Shown here: piece after piece, positions 41,954 to 48,715 of the stretch
Position numbering within the stretch: the stretch's first letter is position 1
Layout of the letters: each line of letters starts with the position of its first letter
Assembly (NCBI RefSeq): GCF_006265225.1
Contig: NZ_VDCS01000005.1
Coordinates: forward strand, 124,001-188,000
Length of the DNA: 64,000 nucleotides
Source: Allotamlana fucoidanivorans
GTDB lineage: Bacteria > Bacteroidota > Bacteroidia > Flavobacteriales > Flavobacteriaceae
Direction: 5' to 3'
Made by a program: the position numbers and the translations under genes
Notes under the pieces: generated by a model
Told to the model about the DNA's origin: nothing
Seen by the model: the letters and a program-made list of their open reading frames with translations, nothing else
Database searches by the model: none

Positions 41954-42664
41954 TTACATTTTTAAATAAAAATCTTTTGTAAGATCTATATACTTAGGCG
42001 TGTATTTATGTCTTTCAGTTTCAATAACCAACACATCTATTTCAACGTTTTTATTTTGAAATGAAAATTCAATACACGAGCGCTTAATTTCAGAATTTGG
42101 ATTCCCTTTAACCTGAAGTATTCGGTTGGGATAGAGTTGATAATCTTGAGCCAGCCCAATAAAATTAGCTTCTTCATGAAATGGGATAACTACCGAAAAC
42201 AGCCCGTTTTCTTGTAAAAGTTTTGATACACTAAAAAGTAACGTATCAAAAGGTAAAGCATCTTGAAATCGTGCCAAATCCCGTTGCAAATCATTAGTTT
42301 TATAGTGCTCAGCATAAAAAGGCGGATTGCAAATAATAAGATCATATGTATCTTCAATTTCTTCCGTAAATTCATCAAGCGAGGCGTGATAACAAAATAA
42401 CCGATCTCCCCAAGGCGATGATTCAAAATTATCTACACATTGCTCATAAGCTTTATCATCTATTTCAATCGCGTCAATTAGTTCAGAATGACTCCTTTGA
42501 GCAAGCATCAGTGACAAGACTCCTGTTCCTGCACCAATATCTAATATTGAAAAGGGTTGTTGTTTTAATTGTGTCCATGCACCAAGAATAACACTATCTG
42601 TCCCTATTTTCATGGCACATTGATCTTGGTGTATTTCAAACTGTTTGAAGACGAAAGGGCTCAA
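41954..42664 (-). CDS. tRNA1(Val) (adenine-N6)-methyltransferase
   Basis: 236 residues. SAM-binding ILDIGAGTGVLSLMLAQR near residue 40 and the N6-adenine methyltransferase motif ICNPPFY near residue 110. The N-terminal FKQFEIHQDQCAMKIGTDSVILGAW is diagnostic of the TrmN6/YfiC family, which methylates A37 of tRNA1(Val). No ATG fits: a TAA stop lies six codons upstream and the first ATG would remove conserved sequence, so the start is the TTG at 42664. Confidence 0.88.
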   Translation of the reverse strand: MSPFVFKQFEIHQDQCAMKIGTDSVILGAWTQLKQQPFSILDIGAGTGVLSLMLAQRSHSELIDAIEIDDKAYEQCVDNFESSPWGDRLFCYHASLDEFTEEIEDTYDLIICNPPFYAEHYKTNDLQRDLARFQDALPFDTLLFSVSKLLQENGLFSVVIPFHEEANFIGLAQDYQLYPNRILQVKGNPNSEIKRSCIEFSFQNKNVEIDVLVIETERHKYTPKYIDLTKDFYLKM

Positions 42665-42878
42665 GTGTATTTGTAAATTTTAGGATGTAAACTTACTAAA
42701 TATTTTGGTTGAGATAAACCACTAAAAAATTACATCTTTATGATAAAGATAGTAGTTTATATTTGATTTTTGTTTGAACTTGGTTAGGGTTTTTGCTGTT
42801 TATTTTGTATCTTAAGAGTTGAATTTTGCAAGATTAACTTCTTATATGATTCTTGTTTCATACTTAAAACTTTAAGCC

Positions 42879-43349
42879 ATGAAAAAAGCTAAACTAAACA
42901 CAACACCATTAAATGAGCTCTTATCTATTAATCACTATGCCGAAAAACTATATTTAGATGCATTAAATGAGGTTGAGCATGAAGACTTGAAGCACTTTTT
43001 TCGAGCCATGGCCTTTGAACGCAATGAGTTTTGTAGGTTCATTGGTGCTGAAATAATACAATTGGGTGGTCACCCCAAATACCCTAGTATTACAAAAAAT
43101 GATTCTAATATATTGTCCCTTAACTTTAAAAACAATAGGTTAAACAATGATTATAACGATTTGGTGGAACAATTAATCAGAATTAAAACGTGGAGTATTG
43201 ATAAATATACTGAGGTATTAAAACAGCATCGTTTCTCTGAAGAACTTGTTCAATTACTTACCAATCAAAAAAACATTTTAGCAGGAAGTTTAAGAGCCAT
43301 TAAATTAAAAGGCGTTTTATTTGACACCGTTTTGCGCCCTGCTAATTAG
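42879..43349 (+). CDS. DUF2383 family four-helix protein, copy 1
   Basis: 156 residues. The DUF2383/PA2169 ferritin-like domain has the pattern LLSINHYAEKLYLDALNEVEHEDLKHFFRAMAFERNEFCRFIGAEI, with helix-forming spacing and acidic/His positions that could bind metal. It is the first of three related genes in a row (next at 43526 and 44153). Function is unknown; the family is stress-related in some bacteria. Confidence 0.8.
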   Translation: MKKAKLNTTPLNELLSINHYAEKLYLDALNEVEHEDLKHFFRAMAFERNEFCRFIGAEIIQLGGHPKYPSITKNDSNILSLNFKNNRLNNDYNDLVEQLIRIKTWSIDKYTEVLKQHRFSEELVQLLTNQKNILAGSLRAIKLKGVLFDTVLRPAN

Positions 43350-43486
43350 TGGGTCATGTTCTCTACTTCTAGATAAATAGACTCTTAATTGTTAAAAATT
43401 TAAGAGTTTATTGTTAAAAAACTGACAAAATTTATAAAAAGCGTATTAAACTCTGTTAAAAATCTAATAATCAGCTAATTCATCTG

Positions 43487-43494
43487 TAATTTTG
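43487..43494 (+). promoter_or_regulatory. -7 element of DUF2383 copy 2
   Basis: TAATTTTG, a perfect TAnnTTTG match, lies 31 bases before ATG 43526, so copy 2 has its own promoter. Confidence 0.55.
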
Positions 43495-43525
43495 TGCGTT
43501 TACTTTTTATTTAAGTTTTGTGATT

Positions 43526-43966
43526 ATGAAGCACGCAGAGAGAATGTTGAAAAAATTAAATGACCTTATGGTCATGAATAATACTATAGAAAAGATTTAT
43601 TTAGAAGTAGCTCATGAGCTCGTCGTTGCAGAGCAAAAAGCATTTTTAAAAAGGCGCGCTTATAAAAGAAGACAATTTGTAGCAGCCTTAAAGCTTGAAA
43701 TTATAAAAATTGGAGGTGCCCCTGTTGCGCTTGAAAAATCCTCTTCTGAGTTTTGGATGAAATTTAAAACCCTATTAATCTATAGCAAAGATGACGGTTT
43801 ATTAGATGAAATTTTTAATTTAAAAGCTATATGTGTTAAAAAATATAATGAGGCACTGAGTGAAATTAATATGCCTCTTTCTACTTGCAAACTATTATTA
43901 AAGCAAGTAGATGTGATTCAAAATGAAATGGGTAACATGAAAAGACAAGCCGAATTTATTTCATAA
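43526..43966 (+). CDS. DUF2383 family four-helix protein, copy 2
   Basis: 146 residues from ATG 43526 (MKHAERMLKKLNDLMVMNNTIEKIY); an in-frame GTG lies two codons upstream. It shares the helix pattern of its neighbours (AFLKRRAYKRRQFVAALKLEIIKIGG, LPLSTCKLLLKQVD-like end) but is clearly diverged from copy 1. The KLLLKQ-D-I ending is closest to copy 3, so copies 2 and 3 seem the younger pair. Confidence 0.78.
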   Translation: MKHAERMLKKLNDLMVMNNTIEKIYLEVAHELVVAEQKAFLKRRAYKRRQFVAALKLEIIKIGGAPVALEKSSSEFWMKFKTLLIYSKDDGLLDEIFNLKAICVKKYNEALSEINMPLSTCKLLLKQVDVIQNEMGNMKRQAEFIS

Positions 43967-43992
43967 ATGTAATTTATATTGAGTATATATTT

Positions 43993-44027
43993 AACGGCTA
44001 AGTTTTCATGCTTTAGCCGTTTTTTTA
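43993..44027 (+). terminator. Intrinsic terminator after DUF2383 copy 2
   Basis: AACGGCTAA (43993-44001) and TTAGCCGTT (44013-44021), followed by a T-run. Confidence 0.85.
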
Positions 44028-44152
44028 TGACGGCATTGTTAAAAAAACAAAAAAACAATTAAAATTTGTTAATAAATATAATTTAACTTGTTTATCGAGG
44101 TTGTTAATAGCATGTAAGTATTAAGTAAATTGTGGTCGATAAAATTTGTGAT

Positions 44153-44605
44153 ATGAGAAACAAAGAAAAGGTTTTATTTGTTTTGAAAGATTTACTGGCG
44201 TTGAATTATCAGGTTGAAAAGTTATATACCAATGCTAGTTATCATGTTAACGGTGCTGAATTAGAAATATTATTTAAAGAAAGAGCCATCGAAAGACAAG
44301 AATATGCCCAAGGATTAAGGGTAGAAATGTTGAAACTAGGTATTGAGCCGCAAATGCCACATTCAGAATATGCTGGTTTCAGGCCTATATGGAGAAAGTT
44401 TAAATTTTTACTGTCTAACAATCAAATTGACGAACTATTAAGTGAAATGTTTTACGTGATGCAATGGAGCGTAAACAAATATAATTTGGCTATTAGTGAA
44501 CCTGGATTACCGCTCTCCGTTTGTAAAAAACTTTTAAAACAACGCGATGCTATTGAGTCTGCGCATAACTCGATAAAACGCATAGAACATGAATTGGTAA
44601 GCTAA
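44153..44605 (+). CDS. DUF2383 family four-helix protein, copy 3
   Basis: 150 residues from ATG 44153 (MRNKEKVLFVLKDLLALNYQVEKLY). An upstream in-frame GTG at 44132 would overlap the likely promoter. The family pattern is clear (ILFKERAIERQEYAQGLRVEMLKLG, LPLSVCKKLLKQRDAIESAHNSIKR). It is transcribed separately from copy 2, as a strong terminator lies between them. Confidence 0.78.
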   Translation: MRNKEKVLFVLKDLLALNYQVEKLYTNASYHVNGAELEILFKERAIERQEYAQGLRVEMLKLGIEPQMPHSEYAGFRPIWRKFKFLLSNNQIDELLSEMFYVMQWSVNKYNLAISEPGLPLSVCKKLLKQRDAIESAHNSIKRIEHELVS

Positions 44606-44658
44606 TATGCAGGGTATTGCTTATATGTATTTTGAAGAGTAATTAAACAACTAGCTGA

Positions 44659-45009
44659 CTAGTTTTCGCGTTTTACTAAAATATAATAGTCATTTTCAAG
44701 AGGCAAATACCCTTGGTCATAGACAAAATAATAAGTAGCACCAGCCTTAGTTGTATAAATGCTAGTAAAGTAGTTAAAATCAAAACCTGCTTCTATTAAT
44801 TTTGCTCTTGATGTTTTCGTCTTTCTTTCAACATTAAGAGATTCTAAAATTCTGTAATTTTTACGCAGTCTGTTATTGGTGTTGCGTATTAAGTTTTTGC
44901 TGTCCTTATTTACTCTGTTGTTATAGGCATTTCTGCAGGCATCATCACAAAATTTTTTATCTATTCTACCTACTATTTTATTGCCACACTCTAAGCATTG
45001 TTTGTCCAT
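44659..45009 (-). CDS. Small zinc-ribbon protein (DUF2116-like N-terminus)
   Basis: 116 residues. The N-terminal zinc-binding CLECGNKIVGRIDKKFCDDACRNAY has CxxC and CxxxC pairs. A helical linker and a C-terminal strand-rich region (AGATYYFVYDQGYLPLENDYYILVKREN) follow. Function is unknown; similar small proteins occur widely in flavobacteria. Its start overlaps the end of the upstream acetyltransferase gene by about 19 bp, suggesting coupled translation. Confidence 0.7.
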   Translation of the reverse strand: MDKQCLECGNKIVGRIDKKFCDDACRNAYNNRVNKDSKNLIRNTNNRLRKNYRILESLNVERKTKTSRAKLIEAGFDFNYFTSIYTTKAGATYYFVYDQGYLPLENDYYILVKREN

Positions 45010-45542
45010 AATCCCTTATTTTTAATATGATACCATCTTAAATTTAAACCTTCATTCTCAAAATAAAAGTCTTCCACATAGTTTAATCCAATTTTCAGCA
45101 AAACCCTATGAGATGCTTGATTTCCTTTTTCCGTAATTCCATAGAGCTGTTCAAGATTCATGTCTTTAAACGCATATTGTATTGCAGCCTTGGCCGATTC
45201 TGTAGCATAACCTTTTCCCCAAAAGCGCTTCTTTAAGCGATAACCAATATCGTAAAAATTAGAAAATCCGTTCATGGTGATTTCGGTATTCAATTTTAAT
45301 CCAGACCAACCTATAAAATGCCCTGTTGCCTTTTCAATCGCGGCCCATCTGCCAATACCGAGTTCTTCATATTGCTTGATAACAGCTTGTATACGCTTTA
45401 AAGCTTCATCTTTCTCCTTTATCGGCTTATTTCCCAAATATCGCTGTACTTCAGGATCGGTATCCAGTTCAAACATATCTTCTAAATCGGTTTCCCTTAT
45501 TTCTCTTAAAACTAATCGCTCTGTTTCTATGTGAAATTTCAT
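44991..45542 (-). CDS. GNAT family acetyltransferase (RimJ/RimL-like)
   Basis: 183 residues. MKFHIETERLVLREIRETDLEDMF is the usual RimJ/RimL-like opening. Acetyl-CoA-binding YRLKKRFWGKGYATESAKAAIQYAF is near residue 98 and ITEKGNQASHRVLLKIGL near residue 138. Such enzymes acetylate protein N-termini or small amines; the acceptor is unknown. Confidence 0.88.
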   Translation of the reverse strand: MKFHIETERLVLREIRETDLEDMFELDTDPEVQRYLGNKPIKEKDEALKRIQAVIKQYEELGIGRWAAIEKATGHFIGWSGLKLNTEITMNGFSNFYDIGYRLKKRFWGKGYATESAKAAIQYAFKDMNLEQLYGITEKGNQASHRVLLKIGLNYVEDFYFENEGLNLRWYHIKNKGLWTNNA

Positions 45543-45595
45543 AGGGGTTTAAATATTATCTTGGAATACAAGATTTAAGTTGTTATGCAATATTT

Positions 45596-46297
45596 TTATT
45601 CAATTGTCAAATCCATTTTTGTTTTCTCAATCCGTGCTTGATGTGCTTTACTTAAATTTAACTCTCTTTTTACTATTCGTAAAATCGCTTTTTCTTTATG
45701 ATAATTTCTAAATTCAGTTTTTAGCTTTTGTTTTACCAACTCGTTCGGCCCTCCATTTATTTGCAAATATTCAATTTTTTCAAGGTCAAGTTTCTTAATT
45801 TCAATAAATCGGTCAACGATAACAGAAAAAGTATTTGGTTGTCTGTGGTCAACACTTAGCTCTTCATAGGTTAAAAACTTTCCTGTTTCTTGGCATTTTA
45901 CTTTTCCATTTTTGTAATGGTCTCTAAAATAATTTTGCTTCACGTTTATTAAATCGGCTTGAATTGCTTGTCGGCAGGCAGCCCTAAAGTTTGCAAATTT
46001 ATTTTTCGGTTTATTTATGCGTTTTGTATACGATATAAATTCGGAAGTTTCATCCGTTCTAACTAGCTCAAAACTTTTAGTATTAAATTTTGCCAGTCCA
46101 ATACAAAAATGGTCAATTCCGCAACCAATTTTTTCTTTCTTTCTTGAATGAATTTTAAGAAGACAGAAAAGATTATCAAAATCTGACGTATTTAAAGTTT
46201 CGCCAATCTCGTAAGAATTTAAAATTTCTTTATAAAATTCAAGAGCTGCTTTTTTCGATGGAAATTTGCTTTCCCCTATTTTTATTGGAGTTTTCAT
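45596..46297 (-). CDS. DCL family (DUF3223) protein
   Basis: 233 residues from ATG 46297 (MKTPIKIGESKFPSKKAALEFYKEIL). The N-terminal ~95 residues are a DCL-type domain (FDNLFCLLKIHSRKKEKIGCGIDHFCIGL), first named in plant plastid rRNA processing proteins. The C-terminal half has SVDHRQPNTFSVIVDRFI, resembling an HNH-type DH motif. In bacteria it is mostly an accessory gene of unknown function. It is 9 bp from the MepB-like gene on the same strand. Confidence 0.78.
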   Translation of the reverse strand: MKTPIKIGESKFPSKKAALEFYKEILNSYEIGETLNTSDFDNLFCLLKIHSRKKEKIGCGIDHFCIGLAKFNTKSFELVRTDETSEFISYTKRINKPKNKFANFRAACRQAIQADLINVKQNYFRDHYKNGKVKCQETGKFLTYEELSVDHRQPNTFSVIVDRFIEIKKLDLEKIEYLQINGGPNELVKQKLKTEFRNYHKEKAILRIVKRELNLSKAHQARIEKTKMDLTIE

Positions 46298-46306
46298 TAG
46301 CAAGCT

Positions 46307-46801
46307 TTATTTTTCATTATACAATTCAATCACATGTTGTAAGTTGGTGGCACCGTTTATTTCATAAAAATATTTAAGTTGCCATTTTTGAGTCCGTTTA
46401 GCTTGTTTACTATTTACAATATCCCAATTTGGATATACTCTAAAAGCTCTTTTACCTTCTTTCTTTTTGGTTGACAAAATTCCTTTTTTAATCAGTACAG
46501 ATTTAGGGAAGACAAATTGTCCAAACTTATTTTCAGTCTGCACATTTACCGTACAAAAATCAATTCGGTCATTCTCATTAAATGGTTCAATTGATCCATT
46601 TCCTATTCGTTTCCAAAACGTAACAAATTGTCCAGCTTTTTTTGGTGTTATTTTGGCATTTCTACTCAAAATATTTAAACCATTGAGTTGAAAACGACAG
46701 GCACTATATGCTTTGCTTTCCACTTCAGTTTGAAAACTCGAAATGTCAAGACAGCATGTGTCATAAATTTCTGTTTTTATTTTACTAAGATTTTTATCCA
46801 T
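46307..46801 (-). CDS. MepB family protein
   Basis: 164 residues from ATG 46801 (MDKNLSKIKTEIYDTCCLDIS). The MepB domain is recognised by SKAYSACRFQLNGLNILSRNAKITPKKAGQFVTFWKR (in parts), FGQFVFPKSVLIKKGILS, and GKRAFRVYPNWD. The staphylococcal homologue lies beside the MepRA efflux operon but its function is not established. It sits between a GNAT and the DCL gene with gaps of 10 and 9 bp, so the three form a likely operon. Confidence 0.82.
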   Translation of the reverse strand: MDKNLSKIKTEIYDTCCLDISSFQTEVESKAYSACRFQLNGLNILSRNAKITPKKAGQFVTFWKRIGNGSIEPFNENDRIDFCTVNVQTENKFGQFVFPKSVLIKKGILSTKKKEGKRAFRVYPNWDIVNSKQAKRTQKWQLKYFYEINGATNLQHVIELYNEK

Positions 46802-46811
46802 TAGCTCTATT

Positions 46812-47336
46812 TTATTCGTAAAATTCTTTTGGATATTCAACCATGCCATTAACCCCTTTCAATCCATTTTCAATCAGTTCAATTACCATACAATTCTCTT
46901 TAGGAACTTGAAACGGTAATTCAATGCCGTATTTATCTGCTTGTTCATAACCGAATTTTGGATAATAATTTTCGTGTCCAATCAGAACGATTGACGCATG
47001 ACCTAATTCTTTCGCTCTTTTATGGGATTCTAGTATCAATTTTCCACCAATTCCCTTTCCTTGAAATTCAGGTAAGACAGAAACAGGTGCTAAAGCCAAA
47101 GAATCAAAATCATTCGTTTTATTCCTGATTTTCAGCTTTGTCAATAGAATATGTCCAACTATTTTTCCGTAAATTTCGGCAACAATTGATAGTTTAGGTA
47201 TAAAAGCGTCAGACTTTCTTAACCTTTCAACTAGAAATTGTTCTGTATGGTCTGTAAATTCTACATGTTTAAATGCATATTCAATTACATTAAAGACTTC
47301 TTTATAGTCGTATTTAGTTTCTTGTCGTATTCGCAT
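46812..47336 (-). CDS. GNAT family N-acetyltransferase
   Basis: 174 residues from ATG 47336 (MRIRQETKYDYKEVFNVIEYAF). Acetyl-CoA-binding LAPVSVLPEFQGKGIGGKLILESHKRAKELG near residue 90 and GHENYYPKFGYEQADKYGIELPF identify the YhbS-like subgroup. Likely first gene of the GNAT-MepB-DCL operon. The acceptor is unknown. Confidence 0.88.
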   Translation of the reverse strand: MRIRQETKYDYKEVFNVIEYAFKHVEFTDHTEQFLVERLRKSDAFIPKLSIVAEIYGKIVGHILLTKLKIRNKTNDFDSLALAPVSVLPEFQGKGIGGKLILESHKRAKELGHASIVLIGHENYYPKFGYEQADKYGIELPFQVPKENCMVIELIENGLKGVNGMVEYPKEFYE

Positions 47337-47387
47337 TTTTCTTGTCGCCTTCTGTATATAATGCCTAATATACAAAATATTATTCGT

Positions 47388-47427
47388 TTACAAACGACTA
47401 CAAACACTTACAAACGAATTTAAACAA
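47388..47427 (+). repeat. Short tandem repeat upstream of ssb
   Basis: Four 10-base units: TTACAAACGA (47388), CTACAAACAC (47398), TTACAAACGA (47408), ATTTAAACAA (47418). The first and third are identical. It lies between the divergent GNAT operon and ssb, where an operator could be. Confidence 0.45.
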
Positions 47428-47524
47428 GTAACACCCGAATAACTCTTGAAACCTTGATGATCTTTGCCTTGTCGAAACATAAGAACTCGATAGTATCAAT
47501 TGTTTAACTATTAAATTTATAAAA

Positions 47525-47857
47525 ATGAGTACACTAAGAAACAAAGTACAATTGATTGGTAACCTTGGAAATGATCCCGAAATCATCAATCTTGAATCAG
47601 GAAAAACCCTTGCAAAATTTAATATTGCAACCAACGAAAGCTATACCAATAATCATGGTGAGCGCATTACAGATACCCAATGGCATAATGTGATTGCCTG
47701 GGGCAAAACGGCTCAAATTATTGAAAAATATGTAAGCAAAGGTAAGGAGGTTGCTATTGAAGGCAAACTCACATCAAGAAGTTATGACGATAAAGATGGC
47801 AACAAACGTTATATCACTGAAATTGTATGCAATGAGCTATTAATGCTCAGCAAATAA
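47525..47857 (+). CDS. ssb: Single-stranded DNA-binding protein, short form
   Basis: 110 residues comprising only the OB-fold (MSTLRNKVQLIGNLGNDPEI, NNHGERITDTQWHNVIAWGKTAQIIEKYVSKGKEVAIEGKL in parts). The acidic DDDIPF-type C-terminal tail, which recruits partner proteins in replicative SSB, is absent: it ends in CNELLMLSK. It is therefore probably a second, specialised SSB. GATCTTTG at 47459-47466 is a near-consensus -7 element. Confidence 0.92.
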   Translation: MSTLRNKVQLIGNLGNDPEIINLESGKTLAKFNIATNESYTNNHGERITDTQWHNVIAWGKTAQIIEKYVSKGKEVAIEGKLTSRSYDDKDGNKRYITEIVCNELLMLSK

Positions 47858-47880
47858 ACCTTTTTTTGTCCGTAACCTAA

Positions 47881-47915
47881 AAAGAGATTTCTTTAACTAG
47901 AAATCTCTTTTTTTT
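47881..47915. terminator. Bidirectional terminator overlapping the esterase stop
   Basis: AAAGAGATTTCT (47881-47892) and AGAAATCTCTTT (47899-47910) with loop TTAACT and a T-run. It ends ssb. The minus-strand esterase stop codon (47893-47895) lies in the loop. Confidence 0.85.
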
Positions 47916-48714
47916 GCTCTATTACACTGAAAAATTTCAAAGAATCTTTAACATGGTGTTCCCAATACACCCACTCATGTTTTCCTGAAAACTCTTGATA
48001 ATCATGCTTAATATGCGCCTGCTTTAATCTTTGATGTAGCGTTCTATTATAATCAATCAGCTCATCACCAACACCACAATCAAAACGCAAAGGTGGCAAA
48101 GTATCTCTGTTTTTTATAATGGTTGACAACACGGATACATCATCTTCGTTATCCTGTTCAAAACTTTCTAACGGTTCTTCTACAAACAACCTCATTTGAG
48201 CCAATGCAGTAATTGAACTGTGCCCCGATATACCGCTAAATATACTCGGGTATTTAGCACCTAACCGTAACGCCCCATAACCACCCATAGATAAGCCAGC
48301 AATATAGACACTAGATTTTTGGGTCATCTCTGGTATATTTTCCTGAACCGCAGCAATGACATCTTCAACAATCCATTTTTCAAAATTTAAACTATGATGA
48401 GGCAAATAGGCTGTACCATCACCTAACAATCCGTCTGAAGGCATCGCAATTAACATGGGAGAAATGCTCTCTTCCAGAATTAATTTCTCGGCAGTTCTAT
48501 GAACTCCAGCTTTTTGACTCCATATCCAGGCACTTCCATAAACACCATGAAGCAAAATGACTAATGGTATATCCTCAGAAATATTAACACTTGGAACATA
48601 CAAACAAATATCACCTCGCCCTTTAAGATTTGGCGTTTTTACCGTAATGAAACGTAAATTATCCGATTCAAATTCCGGATTTGATAGTTCAGTAGTTCTA
48701 AATTTTGATGCCAT
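47893..48714 (-). CDS. Alpha/beta hydrolase, esterase D-like
   Basis: 273 residues with no signal peptide. The oxyanion region is LVILLHGVYGSAWIW near residue 52, the nucleophile Ser is in YIAGLSMGGYGALRLG near residue 140, and a C-terminal Asp/His pair is likely in RFDCGVGDE and SGKHEWVYWEHH. It resembles the esterase D / S-formylglutathione hydrolase group. It is last in the GH2-ADH-reductase-ferredoxin-P450 run and only 1 bp past GH2. P450 demethylation makes formaldehyde, so a detoxification role is tempting but unproven; an ester-removing role on algal sugars is equally possible. Confidence 0.85.
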   Translation of the reverse strand: MASKFRTTELSNPEFESDNLRFITVKTPNLKGRGDICLYVPSVNISEDIPLVILLHGVYGSAWIWSQKAGVHRTAEKLILEESISPMLIAMPSDGLLGDGTAYLPHHSLNFEKWIVEDVIAAVQENIPEMTQKSSVYIAGLSMGGYGALRLGAKYPSIFSGISGHSSITALAQMRLFVEEPLESFEQDNEDDVSVLSTIIKNRDTLPPLRFDCGVGDELIDYNRTLHQRLKQAHIKHDYQEFSGKHEWVYWEHHVKDSLKFFSVIEQKKEISS

Positions 48715-48715
48715 T

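Noticed and set aside
47388-47427. CRISPR array
   Set aside because: The repeat unit is only 10 bp with no spacers and no cas genes are present.
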